DNA of 64,000 nucleotides from Aselliscus stoliczkanus (GCA_033961575.1 CM066734.1:86450501-86514500), one strand, 5' to 3'. Shown: positions 46,915 through 60,209, counted from the first letter of the stretch. Numbers and translations: made by a program. Notes: generated by a model from the sequence alone, not told the origin.

Positions 46915-47150
46915 CAAATTTGGTTATCTGACTGCCTGGTTCAGATCTCACCAATGCCATTTGCTAGATAGGAGACTTAGGCAATTTTATCCATCGGGGG
47001 TATCACATTTTCCTCATCTGTAACATGAGGGTAATAATAGTACTGTGCTTGCCTCATAGAATTCTTATTAAGATTAAATGAGATAAGTATATAAAGTGTC
47101 TCACATACTTACCACTAAATAAATGTTAACTGTTATTATTATTATTACAG
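46915..47150 (+). repeat. MIR SINE, plus orientation
   Basis: TTAGGCAATTTTATCC, TTTTCCTCATCTGTAACATGAGGGTAATAATAG, AGATTAAATGAGATAAGTATATAAAG and CTAAATAAATGTTAACTG. Confidence 0.85.
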
Positions 47151-48362
47151 TTGGGTCTCTAATCCTCAGTGGATACCAATGACAGCTGACACTTCTAGAC
47201 TTTGATTTTCTTAACTTGATAACATAGAGCATGTGTAAAACTCTTTAAAACTCCTCAAAGGATTCTTATTATAAATATTAGGTAATAAAGATTCATTTAA
47301 GCACCCGCCTATAACACAATACAGAAAAGGATAATCCAAGAGTGTAAAAGAGAAAAATAACTATGTTCACATTTCAAATAGCAATGCTTTCATGAAACTT
47401 GGGAAATCTGAAAGGCAGGGTTAAAGAGTGCAAACATCTAGAGGTCTCAAGCTGGAAGAGGAGAAATCTTGGGGGAGGAAGGATACAAAGACTGTGCAGT
47501 AGGACTTTGCCAAGGCCCCACTTGCCCCTACGGGTGACAACTAAGAGCTAGATGTTGTTGCCCTTTTCCCTTAACTGGCATCAAAATTTGGAAATTATGT
47601 TCTTTTCAGAGTTTTCAACTCCCAAAGCGTGAGGGCCTGAGTTTAGGTGAAATTAAAACTTGGTGAAATATAGTATGCAAAAGTAGGTTCCTGCCCAGCC
47701 TTGGTGATTAATTATATGGAGGCAAAAATTAAATTAACTAATGGTTCCGTGGAGCTCCCTGTGTCCTTGGGTTGCAGTAATTATACTGATGTCACTGCCC
47801 TTGGCCAAAATGTCAAGACAGGTGATCACAAACTGTCACTCTCTGCTCCACACACAGAGCGCTCTGGCCCTGACCACTGCCCTCTGCTTTTCCTGGTCTC
47901 TTCCAGGGGCTCTAAGGGCAACTGGTTTACCCCCAGCTCTCACTCCCATCCCCTTTGTGGATCTGGTATGCCCAGGAGCAGTATCCTCAAAAGTATGGCT
48001 TAAGTTCCCACATGGGTAGTATACAAGGTGATGAACCTTTTTTATTCTAATAGAAAACTGTGTTAGTGTTTTAATGTGAATTTGAAAAAAAGAATAAATA
48101 CTATTTTGCCTTAGGATAAGACTACATGTAGTTAAGCATCTAAAGAAAAATAATGACTTGATTTAAAGACCAATATAAAGAAAATAACAGTATAAGTGGT
48201 GTGGACATAGCAAGAAATATGAGAGTGGTATGGCGATGTTTGAATTTTGGAAACATTGCCCAGAAGTCAAGGCTGGGGTCTTGTCCTTGTTTATTACCTC
48301 AGCTACCAGCATTTTGAGGCTTTTGTTTGAGATCAGGCCAAAGGATAGAGAATTTAAAGGCA
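47151..48362. other. Intron 2, no recognised feature
   Basis: Two overlapping plus-strand frames of 92-100 codons at 47701-48019 run in different frames without a motif. Treated as chance. Confidence 0.5.
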
Positions 48363-48520
48363 TGTAAACCAGGAAACAAAAGTTCTGAGTTCTAGTCCCA
48401 GCTCTGCCACTAGTGGACTCATATCAAGCAAATCTCTTAATTTCTATAGACTTCTATTTTATCATCTGTGAAATAAAGGGGTTAGATTCAATGACCCTTC
48501 TTAGAATTTCCTTTCAACAA
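48363..48520 (+). repeat. MIR-type SINE, plus orientation
   Basis: AGTTCTAGTCCCAGCTCTGCCACTAG, AATCTCTTAATTTCTATAGACTTC, TATCATCTGTGAAATAAAGGGGTTAGATTC. Confidence 0.75.
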
Positions 48521-50569
48521 TAAGATTACATTATTTTATTCGTCATGATCTTGCTGGAAGCAAAACTTGAACTTGTAGTCTTCACTCATTTCTAATACCC
48601 AAATTGGCTCAAACCCCGTCTGGAGTCAAGGTTCTTTCCTGGCTTCAGAGTTTTTATGGGTAAGAGGTTCCTGGAGTTTAAGTGGGGCCTTTGTGTTACA
48701 TTCATGATGGACAAAGCATTTAAAATGCACTATTTAAATAGTAAAAGCACGCTGAGAGGAAGCGACTATTTCACCATAGTTCAGCACACAGTAAACGTCA
48801 GCTGTGTGAATGATTGAGTAGAGACAGGGACACAAATGAGGCCATAGAAGCAGGGTGGCTTAAGGTGACTTGCCCAAAACTCTTCAGCTAGTACATTTGT
48901 TTATAAAGCCAGTCTCCATGTCAGGTCTTCTTGTCACAAAAAGTGAAAAAGCATGGGTTTGAGGAACCCAGCCTCTGGCTGAATCCTGTTTCTGCCCGCT
49001 AACCAGGTGAGCAGATTTTTATTAACTGCTTTATTTCCTGGACTCCAATATGGAGATAGGTGCCCTGCTTTGCCTAGCTTGGTGCCTCTCATAGGGGAGC
49101 CACAGTAATGATGGCTTTATGACTTTTATGAATAGGTTGTTTTTCCTACTGCTTCTATTGCTGCTCTTGGCACAAAACTACAGATGTCCTCTGAAAACTG
49201 TTGATAAGGCAAGGATGAATTCAGAGCAGTCTTTGAGGAGAGTCTGTTAATAGCATTAGGATGGAGGGGTCACCCATGTTTTGGGAGGAATTCTCATTCC
49301 CTGCAGGCTCCTTTTGGTCTGAGCAGCACCTTTGGGCCAACTGACTGAGTGGAATCCTCTCTGACACTGACCTATGGCTGCTGTGCGGTCACAGTCTTGT
49401 CCTAATGCTACAGGGAAGGGAATGAGGTGCACCCTTTGCTATTCTTAGAAATCCAGTTTAGTTCAATCGTGACAGGTGTCAAAGGAGACCTGGAATCAGG
49501 TGATCTAAACAAGTAGTTATAACAAATTCCAGGTGGGAGATAAGCCTCATGTGCTAGGAAAGATTGTAATTGTCAGTGAAGTGAAGAAACTTTAAAACCA
49601 TGGTAACCAGGGACTGTGCTGGCTGGCATGCCCTGGCTTGGTTCATTGCAAACCTGAGCTCCCTGTGACCTTCAAGCAGAGCCGTTGTGCCGTCTCAGAG
49701 AGAAAGAAATGCAGGCAGAGGAAATAGGCACTCGCTTGGGCAAGTGCAAATCTCTTACCTCCACAGAGACTTACATTTTTGTACACATTTTTAACTATGT
49801 GCTACCTATGTAGGTAAAATGCTTTTAGATAAAAGTAAAGCCAGTCCCTAAACCAGGTCTCCTGATTACAGGAAGTGGAAAAAGTATAGATATTGGGGAC
49901 TCAGCCCCAAAGTTTGAATCCCAAGTCTGCTTACTGACCAGGTCTGCCCACTAACCAGCCTTTAGGTAAGAGTATAAACATAAGGTAAAAGATTCCAGTT
50001 GTGGTAAAATTTGACTAATTTTAATAAAGTTTACCTCTGCCACTCTGTGTGAAGAAATGACTAAGCACTACTTTAATGATTTAAAGATTTGGGGAGATGG
50101 GGCACTGAGGAAAAAGGACTAATTTGCTGAGACAAACTTAGGTTGTGTTAATTAAAAACACTTCTGTAGCATATTTGCATGTAGGCTGTATGCCTTATAA
50201 AGGAGTTCTATTTTTGTATCTTTACTAAAACAGTTCAATTTAAAAAACAGCTACACTTTCAGAAGAAATCAGTTATTTTACGGATTTCTTACTTTGTGCC
50301 TACACAAATAATTGGTGCCCCTGGCGTGAAGGGACTATCTGTCTAGAGGGCAAGCACAACATGTTCCCATAAAACTGTTAGTATAATAGTGTGTTTCATG
50401 AGCCTTTGTTTTGCATGTACAGGAATAACCACCCACAGCAACATAGATTCATATTAGTTATATACTACAATAAGTTAACTAAATTCTTCCATACAAAGTA
50501 AAGAGGCAAATAGCTAGAAAAAGAGTGCTCAAAATGAGCAGAGGTCATTGGGATGATTTCCAAGAGAAG
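48521..50569. other. Intron 2, no clear feature
   Basis: Long unclassified stretch with only faint L2 or MIR-like patches (for example 48770-48830). Confidence 0.45.
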
Positions 50570-50745
50570 ACTGGACTTCATAAAGTTCTTGCCAATCTAC
50601 CCTCTGTCCAAAACACTTGCATGGTTCCCGGTCCCCATACTGTCAAGCCCAAACACTATGTCTGGCTTTCAGAATTTTCCATGATTTGGTCCTGCATACC
50701 CAACCATTTCATGGTCCCTATTAATTTCCATCACACCCTCTAATG
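50570..50745 (+). repeat. L2-like fragment, plus orientation
   Basis: ACTGTCAAGCCCAAACACTATG, ATGATTTGGTCCTGCATACC; weakly conserved L2 3' order. Confidence 0.45.
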
Positions 50746-51989
50746 TAGACTGTGGCCTTAGTTTTGTCCCCTCTGTAAATTGTGTGACCTGGGGTAAGTC
50801 ATTTTGACTCCTTCAGTATTGCAGTCTCTTAATCCATTCAGTGAAAGGGCTGGACTGTGCCAAGATCCCAACAGCCCTCTTCATTTGTGTGAAAGTGCAA
50901 AGCACTTCATCTCTCCAGGCCCTCCCACTGCCCTAGGAAGTGGAGAGGACCGAGGTTATGCCAGTTTTTAAACAAGGACACCAGCTGAGGTGCTCTGTCT
51001 CCAGGCTTAGTGCTAACCCTTCAAGCCTGGAAACGTTGGGTGTCTGTGTCCATCTAGCTTGTTCCTGCCTCAGAGCTTCACTGCTGTCTGTTCAAGTCCT
51101 GCCCATCCCTCAGAGAACAGCTTCATTTTTACCTCTGCTCCAGCTTTTATAGACACACCTTCTGCCCGGTTAGAGGCAGAAATACAGAGTTTGTTACTAT
51201 TCACCACCCACCACCCACCTCACCCACCTGCTTGTCTGTCCATCCAGTCCCACCCTCCCCGTATGATTCCCGGGGCACTGACACTTGTCTCTGTGCCTGT
51301 GTGGTGAAACCTCAGTGCCATGGCTTGTTGCCTCTCTACATCATGTACCATCCTAGCTCAAGGGGAGCCCAGAGCGCTCATTCACAAGAAGCTTACAGCA
51401 TTGATTTAGGGTTAGAGTGAGATAAGCTTCTCTTCCCATGGTATGGGGTAGAGTGGGAGGAAAACAGAAGTGAAATTCAAGCAGAATTCAAGGCCAGAAG
51501 GTAAAGCGACCTTCAATACTGGTAAAATTAGGATCCATCTAGGTGACAGTATCCAAAAACCTTTTCCGTCTTCTACCCCATATCACAACTGACACACACG
51601 TACATGCATACACAACCCAAAGCAAAAGCAAACCGAAACAAAAAAAAACTATACCCTGGGTTATTTAATACACTGCAAGGTGCAGCATTTGGCTACTCTC
51701 TCAGCAGTTATTTTGGACCACCACACATTCTAGAAACCTTCTTAGATCACCGTTCTGTGACTGTTGTCTGCTTCTAACTAGTTCGCTCCCAATTATGCTG
51801 AATTATTGAGCTGTGACGTACCTTCACCAGTACTGCAAGAAGACCCAAACCACCACTCAGCCTTAAGGGAGGCCTGATTCCTGGACAGCCAATAGAACGC
51901 AGACAGTATGTGCCAGAGCAACAGGTGTTAATCACAAGCAGCCGCGGACCTATCATTAGAGCCTAGGTGGCAGGAGAGCCTCATGGAGT
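50746..51989. other. Intron 2, no clear feature
   Basis: A weak L2 resemblance occurs at 51055-51130. CACC-rich sequence lies at 51203-51230. The rest is unclassified. Confidence 0.45.
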
Positions 51990-52180
51990 TAACAGCATGG
52001 ACTCTAGAACCTGCCCTTGTGTCCCAGTTCTTCTCATATCCAACCATGTCATTCTGGGCCCTTAGTTTCTCTGTGCCTCAATTTCCTCATTTGTAAAATG
52101 GAGATAACAAGAGTACCTATGCTATAGAGTTCTCATGAGAATCACATGAATTGAAATAATGGAAGCTCACAGAATAGACT
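51990..52180 (+). repeat. MIR SINE, plus orientation
   Basis: CTGTGCCTCAATTTCCTCATTTGTAAAATGGAGATAACAAG and TTCTCATGAGAATCACATGAATTG. Confidence 0.85.
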
Positions 52181-53639
52181 GTGAAACAGAGTAAGTAACA
52201 AGAAAGCGTCCATTACTATTATTTGTATTGTTGTTGTTGTTGTATTACTATTGTCACTGTTGATTGGAGGAAGAAGTTGTGATATGAGGCTATTGCTATA
52301 AAGATGGAAGAGTCTTTTTCTAGGGTAACAAAGAGAGATTTGGGCGCATACAGAGGTCTAGTCTAAACTTCAAGCCCCTTTCCTCACCAGCCACCACATC
52401 CTTCTCCAGCACATGCAGACAGGTGCTTTCAAAGAGAAAGAATTCCTTTGAGACAAAAGGTCCCTGTCCCTTTGGTGACCTTGAATGAAGGAACCGCCAC
52501 ACACTCTGAAGTGGCCACCTGATTCTATTCTCCACTTCTCACCTACTCCTGGGACCAGGAAGAGGAAAGAAAATAGCAAGAATATTGAAAAACAGTCAAG
52601 AGGATTATTAAAGACTCTTAAAATAGATCAGATGTGCACACGCACACACACCCACCCGGGAACTTGGTCAAAATACTTACACGTGCATTCTAAATAAGCT
52701 GACTGTTGCATTTCCAAGGAGAATTAGTTCAGGAGTCATCTACATAGGATGAAAACATTTACCTTTTTGTCACCTCTGGAAACTTCCTACCATCACCTCT
52801 TCTAGCCCCAGCCCAATCAGAGCAATGACAACTTTTTAAAAGAGCCTAGGAAAGCTCTTTCTTTCAGGGGTTGTTAGGGTTCACCCCACCACACCCTGCT
52901 ATTATCATTTTACATATGATTGGCAAGTATCATATCAAAGAGGGCATCTGAAAAACATTTCTTTCATGTTTAAAATGGGGGAAAAAGAAAATGGCTCATT
53001 AAGAAGAGTCCCCAGAGGAACATTTGAAATTTTGGAATATTGCTAACTAAGTCCAGGAAGACAGGAAAGCCTTTAGGTCAAGTGAGCAGGGAAGTAGTTT
53101 GGAAAGGAGAGCCCTTTCTGAACATGGAAGATGTCCTGTGTCTGTGAAGGACTAGCAAGAGTGTAATAAAGGGGGGGCGGGTTGTGTCTGTAGCGTGAGG
53201 GGCAGGTGTGGGGGAAAAGACCCCTTAAAATGAGGCCACAGTGTATTGCAGGGCTGCGCAGGGCACAGAACAGAGTCAAAGCAGGTCAAGTAATGACTTC
53301 CAGGGCAGCCTCCTTCTTTGGTTAGTCTAACCAGGAGCATGGTCTTCTGGGAGCTCGCTCTAGGTACCTCAAGGATATTATTGGACTTTATTCAGACAGT
53401 ATTCCTAAAATAACTCTCCTCCAGCTCAGTCGTCCCCATGGGGACTCACAAGTACAGGCTGCCATGGTTGGAGCATAGCTGTAGGGTCACGGGAGTAGAA
53501 ACTCAGGCAAAAGCTGGAGCAGGGAATTCCAAGATGGATGATAAGTGGGGAATCTGCTGCTTGGGAACTTTCTTAGCACAGTGATTGAGCTCAAAAACTG
53601 CCAGTTATCTTTTCCTTTTTTTTTTTTTGGCCAGTATTA
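52181..53639. other. Intron 2, no recognised feature
   Basis: Small TTG and CA tracts (52228-52242, 52637-52656). Frames on both strands lack support. Confidence 0.5.
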
Positions 53640-53935
53640 TACTTATTCATTAGATATTAAATAAGTGAGTTGAGTGCCTACTATGGGCTACAGACTGGTT
53701 GGTGCTAAAAGTGTGGGAAGAAGGGGGAAGAGATGCATGATGAATCATGGGCCAGGGAAGCCCATAAACACAGCATGGTGTTTGAAAGAGGCAGACACAG
53801 AGCTGACACACAACAACACTGTAATTTGCTTGGGGGTGTCAGGAAAGCTTTTCAGAAGGATTGATATTTAGTTGTCATGAAGAAAAGAGTAACAGTTGGC
53901 CAGGCTGAGCAAAGGGCTGAGGAAGTAATCAGTAC
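53640..53935 (-). repeat. L2 fragment, minus orientation
   Basis: TAAGTGAGTTGAGTGCCTACTATGGGCTACAGACTGG, GGGTGTCAGGAAAGC and GGCTGAGCAAAGGGCTGAGGAAG. Confidence 0.7.
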
Positions 53936-53939
53936 ACTA

Positions 53940-54170
53940 ATGATTAAAAATGCAAAACCTGGAATGAACTAATCCTGGGTTCAAATGTTAGCTTAATCAT
54001 TTACCAGATTGTGAAACCTGAATCAAGTTCTTAATCTCTCTGAGCCATAACTGTCTCATCCATAAAATGGGAATCATTCTATTCATCTCATGAAAACAAT
54101 GAAATGAGATGATAGCTATAACGTGTTTGGCACAGTGCCAGCCCAAAGTAATGGCCTGCAAATATTGAAT
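53940..54170 (+). repeat. MIR SINE, plus orientation
   Basis: CCTGGGTTCAAATGTTAGC, TCTCTCTGAGCCATAACTGTCTCATCCATAAAATGGG and GAAATGAGATGATAGC. A (TTG)n tract follows at 54199-54221. Confidence 0.88.
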
Positions 54171-55401
54171 AAAGAGTTTATCCTTCAGCTTGTTCTGATT
54201 TTGTTGTTGTTGTTGTTGTTCTGGGTTGTTATGAAAGTGGTTAAATGGTACCCTGAGAAACCCCATCCCTAAATTTTGAGAGGCCCAAAATTTAAGGAGG
54301 CCTTGGCTCACGGATCTTCAACAGCCGTCTGGTCAGGGAACATGTTGGCATAGTGGAATGGGCTAGCACAGTGGAATAGTCTTATATCTTGGCTCATAAA
54401 ATACACAGATAAGTTTCCTCCAATTCTCTCTTATTTTCTCCTGGCTCCAGGGCTTTACAGTGTGAGTCACACCCAGTCTGTAACTCCAAATCCCAACCAG
54501 GAAGAACTGCAATGCCAGCCACCTTCCCACCCCCACTCCCAGTGCCCTATCCACCAAGTATCCCCATCTTCCTCATAGGGCAAAGCCTCCCCCAACCCAG
54601 CCCCACATTCCTCATGTTCCCTCTCCCTGCCTCACTTTGAGAAAAGAAGGAGTAGGAGGAGACGGGGAATTCCAGCGTAGTTTAAACAGAACTCAGGGGG
54701 AAATGACATTTGTTTTCACAAGGAGGAAATCAAGCCTTTCAGTTGCCATAAAGTCGTGCTAATGTTGGCTCAGCCACCCCCTCATATGTTCAAACTATGA
54801 TGCCCTGAGGTGTGGAACTTCCCAGGGTGAGGTTCCTGGCTGCTTCTGAAGGTAGCAGCTGCTCCGGAGGTGACAGAGAGCTCAGGACACAAGATGTGGA
54901 GGGTAGGAACCTGATAAAGGTCTTCTAGTTCCAGAGGACCCCTGCTCCCATGGCTGGCGCCCTCTGAGAAGGGCTGCGGGGTGGCAGAATAGTTACGATG
55001 GTCTAAGTATAATCTACTTTAAGAGAGACAAGTTTTAGCCTCAAATTGAGCAGTTCCAACCCTCAGAAGTGCCCTTCAGCTCTGCTGTCCTCAAGGGCCC
55101 ATCAGGTGGAAAATTACCTGCTAATTCCAGCTCTGGTGGCCTTAACAACCGCTATTTGACGGCAGCTTCAGATGTACAGTACAGTGGTCAGGCCTCTACA
55201 CTGTCCATGAAGTGGTCTCCCTAAAAAGGTGAAAAGCATAACTAGTACATTATTTTGTACACCTGAAACTAATAATAAAAAGTAAAAAAAAAAAAAGGAG
55301 CCCTATTTGAATACTGGTGTTACACTGAGAGCTAGACAGCTACCAGTCACATAGAGAAGAAGCGGGTGACTCTAATACTGCTGTTAAAAAAAGGAAGAGT
55401 A
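54171..55401. other. Intron 2, no clear feature
   Basis: Mostly single-copy-looking. A short L1-like tail is possible at 55240-55295 (TTTTGTACACCTGAAACTAAT followed by an A-run). Confidence 0.45.
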
Positions 55402-55555
55402 AGGGCCGGCCGAGTGGCTCAGTTGGTTAAGAGCTCACTCAAGAGTGCAAGCTGAGCTCTAAACAACAGCAGTTCGATGTCCAGCCCGAGCTGAGCAGCC
55501 ACTGAGCTACCAATAGGTAGCAGGATGGCTCAGCTAAAAAAATTTTTTAAAAAAA
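55402..55555 (+). mobile_element. Short bat SINE, subtype with GCTCAGCTAAAAA end
   Basis: AGGGCCGGCCGAGTGGCTC head, A box TGGCTCAGTTGG, B-box-like CAGTTCGATG, then CAGGATGGCTCAGCT and an A/T-rich tail. GAAGAGTA flanks it (55394-55401 and 55556-55563). Same subtype as 46691. Confidence 0.85.
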
Positions 55556-55563
55556 GAAGAGTA

Positions 55564-57581
55564 CTTGAGTTGGGGCCCTGACTGATTTATCTTTAGAAAG
55601 ATGTGTTATATAAATAAATCCAGTAAATCACAGAGTTGGAGGAGATCCAACTGTTCAGAGTTAGAGAAGAAACTTTAAAAAAGGTCAAACCTACAATTTC
55701 CTATATTAAACTATCCCTGGGCAAGAAAGAACAGTCTTACAGGGAAATCAACTATATTTTTTTCCTTCCATTTTTTAAAATGGGGAGGGGGGAGAGGGAA
55801 TTAAATTAAAAGGTGAGTTTTTTAAATTGCTCCTAATTGCAATCACTGTATGTTTTTGAATCTTGAAATACTCCCATCACCTTACTTTGCAATAATGATC
55901 CTTGTTTCACAAGCTCTTAAAAGAGCTCTTAAGAGGCTTCAGTGAACTTTGAATTGTTCTAATTTCAGCACAGTTTGGAGGCCAAGAAGCTAAGTGCAGC
56001 CTTTCAAAGTAGGAGTGGTGGCATTTCATAGCCGGAGCTGACCTCAAACCTTCTCTATTTGATCTGGTCTGCACGTTTGAGCATTTAGGGTCATAATTCT
56101 ATATTCACAATAGTAAAAAAGGGAAAAGAAATGCACCAAAAATTATACTAATCATGCTGTAAAGGATTCCAGGAGCAAGGAGATGGGCATGTGAGTGTCC
56201 AGAAGTGTGGAAGCTCTGAAATGGTGCAATGTGGTCAATCTGTGTAGACAGAGCAAGCTATGGTTTTCATTTCTATGTTAGCACTGAACCGCCTTGCTTC
56301 TCTTTTAAAAATTATAACCAGCGGGGGCATGGATGTCTGCTGTAGCCTTCTCTCACCCAAAACTTTTGCAGAGTTACTGAAGAGTTAATTAGTAGACTGA
56401 TTTGCTTCTTAGCTCTACTCTAATGCCTTTGGTGGAAGGGCTAATGCCAAGAATAATATACAAAAGCCATTCCTAAAAGATGGACAAAAATAAAAGGAGA
56501 AATGGCAAAATAGTCTACAACTAATAAATCTCCAAAAAGGTGGGGCAGGTCCATCAGCTTTGAAACCTAGTCCACAAGAGATGGGCCCCAGTTCCAGGCA
56601 GTATATTTGGAAAGTGCTTCAGCTTGGTGCACATAGTGTCTCATTTAATCCTCTGAAGATTGTGGGAGAGAACAGAGCAACTCTTCCTTCTCTGTCACAG
56701 GAGGTGAGTGATACACGAGTGGACAGGGCTAAGTAAGCAGCTCATGGTCAGGTGGCCAATCATGGTGGCCACTTGAATCCATATATTTAGACTCCAGATC
56801 TCAGATGCTCTTTCCACAGTGTTTCAAAGTCCTATTCATTTGTTGAAGTAGGAAATAATTTCCCAGTGGCCTGAAAGAGTAAATGGGGTCCCTAACACCA
56901 ACATTGGTGCTAAAAATGTCACTTTAACTATAGGGGACAAGAGCTCAATTGATTCTTGGCATTTCTAAGGTGAAATAAAATTGAAGTCTATATATTATTA
57001 GCCCAAAGCTCACACAAAAAGAGTGTTGTGCTTCAAAGTAGTAATCGTTGGAAACAGTATTCTTACAAGGCTGTATGCTCAAATGTTTTTTTGGTTTTTT
57101 TTCTTTAACTGCTCCTTAGTAGTTGCCTTTGGAACCAGATTTCAAACTACACAATAAAACATTCATGTTACTTTATAATTACACATGATTAATTCTACCA
57201 ACAAAAAATACTGTTACCTCTGAGACTTGAACCTTATTTTTATACCTAACTTGACTTTATACTCTACCAAATCAAATTTACTGTTCAAGGATGAAAGCTG
57301 GACACACTTCCCATAGAGGAATTTAAAAATAAATGCTTTGATTAGATGGCATCATTCAAATTAGTGCATCTCCTACCAAGATGACCCTTTTGAAATTGAT
57401 ACTACTGATACAGCTGTGTGATTCTAGTTTATGTAAAACCCAACCACATTACTTTGTAGTAACCCTTGAATAAAACACCCTAAGTCTCCTAATATTTTGC
57501 AAATGGCAGAAAGAAGAGCCAGAGCATATAAAAGAAAAAAAAATGGATATCAGGAGATATTAAATCCCCTGTCCCTGCAAA

Positions 57582-57613
<32 letters not shown>

Positions 57614-57848
57614 TGGCATTATTATTAAAAAGATAATAAAATTTCACCGTGGACTCTTCTCTGACCTCCAAGCCAGCCAAAAGGTCTTAATAAATATTGA
57701 CCATTTACCTCACCTCACCTAGCATGAAAAGCGTTTTGATCAAAAGAACTGAGAGCCTGGGTTTTGTTCTAGCTCTGCCTTCTATGCAGAAAGGACCTGA
57801 ATGAGCACCCTTCCTCATTTTCCTTCCTGTGCCTTTCCTCCTTTACAG
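55564..57848 (+). other. Distal intron 2, largely unrecognised, with CAG repeat
   Basis: No repeat family recognised apart from the CAG tract (listed separately). It ends in the pyrimidine-rich acceptor of exon 3. Confidence 0.5.
57582..57605. repeat. (CAG)8 trinucleotide repeat
   Basis: Eight perfect CAG units followed by CAA and CAG-like remnants, within intron 2, about 243 bp before exon 3. Confidence 0.97.
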
Positions 57849-57927
57849 GCAGCATCGCCGCCATCACGGTGACTGTCATCGCCGTGGTGTTGTTGGTGTT
57901 TGGAGTTGCAGCGTATCTGAAGATCAG
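57849..57927 (+). CDS. PARM1: PARM1 exon 3: transmembrane segment
   Basis: This 79-nt exon follows a strong pyrimidine tract and TTTACAG acceptor and ends at AG|GTGAGA. Entering in phase 1, it completes the glycine codon begun in exon 2 and reads SIAAITVTV through VAAYLKI, leaving in phase 2 inside an AG-starting codon (Arg or Ser; Arg expected). The run of about 22 hydrophobic residues followed by Tyr-Leu-Lys is a type I transmembrane helix with a basic cytosolic flank. It matches the highly conserved PARM1 membrane segment as I remember it. A candidate branch point CTCAT lies 31 nt before the acceptor (A at 57817). The next exon, encoding the tail, is outside the window. Confidence 0.94.
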
Positions 57928-58154
57928 GTGAGAGGCCCCTTAACTCTTCCTTATGAAGAAAAGAATTACATTTTGTTGGTCTCCAGGCTGAGAGCTGTTT
58001 TGCTGAGTGCTTATTTATAAATAAGTGTCTTAGCTCTCAGAGTAACTGGCAGGGAAGTGAAAATGGCCAGTGTGCTCTGTGCTGGACAGGAATAGACGGC
58101 ACAGTATCTGAACCTTGGCAAAGCAGAAGCTGAAATACACAGCATGATGATGTA
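57928..58154 (+). other. Start of intron 3
   Basis: Begins with the GTGAGA donor. No repeat recognised. Confidence 0.6.
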
Positions 58155-58300
58155 ATGGGATGAGAGTGAACCTGGAGTCAGGAGACTGAGGCCTCGGCTG
58201 TCTACCCTTAACTCACCTCATCACCCCGAGGGAGCCATATGACTCCCAACCCTCAGTTTTCTCATCTGTGAAATGGGGTGGCTCAGTAGTTCCTAAATAC
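58155..58300 (+). repeat. MIR SINE, plus orientation
   Basis: GGAGTCAGGAGACTGAGGC and CAGTTTTCTCATCTGTGAAATGGGG are MIR landmarks; the tail is lost. Confidence 0.75.
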
Positions 58301-58774
58301 TGAAGTTCTGAACACTGATGTGTGGATGTGTACCCAGTCTGTAAGGAAGTTTTCACTGATACTAAAGCAAAATGTTGAAAATATAAGGAAAGCGCAGCAT
58401 TTTCTATAAAATTGTTTTGTTCCCCCCCCCCCCCCGAGATTATGTCCTTATAGTTTGGGTTTTAAAATATCTTTTGTTATGGAATGAAAGTGATCATAGA
58501 TGGTAGCTGAGTTGTTGGTTTTTACAGCCAAATAGAAAGTTGCAATACTCTGTGAGCCTGCACTTTTGTTGTCTACGGCTGTATGAAATCCCAAAGTCTC
58601 AAAACCGCATTACTCACACTAAATGTCCTTTCAGCTGTAAAATGCCAAATGGCAAGTGACAGTGTTATTTTCCAGTCTGTGCCCGTAAAAAGGGACAGAA
58701 AGGCATGTGCCGCCACAATAAGCACAGCCACTCCCTGACCTCCAACACATTCTCTTCCCCACAGCGGGAGCCAT
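58301..58774. other. Intron 3, C-run and unrecognised sequence
   Basis: A run of 14 C residues lies at 58422-58435. Otherwise unclassified. Confidence 0.5.
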
Positions 58775-59290
58775 TTTTGTGAAACTCCTCTGACCCTGAC
58801 ACTCCCTCCCTTAAAAGCCTCCAGTGGTTTCCCAGCCACTTAGAATTAAATCCTATCCTCTCAGGTTGGCCCGTGAGCTCCTTCCTGGACCCATTCCTGC
58901 CTACCTCTTCTCACTCATCGCATCTATCTCTCCTTAACCACTGAGTGGCAGTCACACTGTCTTTCTAGCCAATCCTCAGAATATGCCAGCTTCTTTTTCT
59001 CTCCAGGCCCTTCACTTTTCTTGGTCCCTCTCCCTGAAGTGCTTTGCTTCTCATTCTTCCTCAAGCATTTGTCTCTCCAGGAGACTTCCCTTCCAGTTTG
59101 GTGGCCGTTATTTATTCTCTTACTTTCACCCTGGCTGTTACCGCTATTATTTGATTTGATTTTTATAGATTAGTTTGTTTATCTATTGGCTCTTTTTCTG
59201 ACAAAAATGTAAGCTCCAGGAGGACCCAGATTTTATCTATGAACACAGTGGTGGGCACAAAGAAGATAAATTGAATGAGCAAACACCTTA
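58775..59290 (+). repeat. L2 3' region, plus orientation
   Basis: AAAGCCTCCAGTGGTTTCCCAGCC, TAGAATTAAATCCTATCCTCTCAGG, TCTCCAGGAGACTTCCCTTCC and AATGTAAGCTCCAGGAGGACC. Confidence 0.85.
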
Positions 59291-60209
59291 GCATAAGAAT
59301 ACAGTCACTCAGACTGCTGTGCACACACACATACACACACGCACCCCTGATGTCTCTTCCCAACAGCTGTGTTTCTTCCTAGGGTGTGCACGCCCTAGCC
59401 TTCCCTCCTGTCCTGGTTCCCCATGTGTGGCTCACGTATTTAATTTTTCATCTCCGTGCACACATTTCCTTTGCTACCTTCTCTCCTCACTCTCTTTCAT
59501 CTCTTCTAGTCACCCCAGGACAGCCCAACACCCACTAGGGAACTCTTCCCTCCTTCTTCCCTTTTATCTCCCTTTATCTTTTACTCTAAATGTGCACCAA
59601 ATCAATCTAATGATGGTGTCAAGTATAAGAGTGCCCTGTAATATCACCTGTTTCTAAGGTACAAAGAACAGGAAAGCCAGGTTTTGAAGAGAAATTGGAA
59701 TTAAAGGGACAGTACTACCTGTGTTTAAAACCTTTTATAAAAGCACCTGTAAGTCTCCTTCACATTTAAAAAAAAAACACCTGTCCATTAAGTTTATATT
59801 TCCTTGAGCAGAAAACTTAATTTTAAGAATTATATCTTACTCAGTGGTACCCTTTTTCATCTGGTTGAATTACTAGTTCATCACTGAGGATACATTGTAT
59901 TTTTATTCTAAGTTAAATTGGCTTTTATGAACCAGTTATGGTACCTCATTCCCGCCTTGTAACAAAGGGGGACTTACACATTAATTTAGAGTCATTTTGG
60001 AATCACGAATGGTCAGTTTCTGAAGTGCTGTCACCAAAAATATGACCTCCACTGGAGTGTGGCTTGAAATTGAAATTCTTCCCTCCTACCACACACTTGC
60101 CAAAAATGCTGTTAAAATACCCTAAGAACCCTTCCTCTTGACTTCAGACAAGAATTCAAGTTTACCATCCCAAACCTACCACTGACTATAGACAGGCAGT
60201 GATAAGAAT
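59291..60209. other. Intron 3, no clear feature
   Basis: CA-rich tract at 59321-59345. The 112-codon frame at 59319-59657 has no domain. Confidence 0.5.

Noticed and set aside
47701..48019. Overlapping 100- and 92-codon plus frames
   Set aside because: Two different frames over the same bases, with no motif or splice support.
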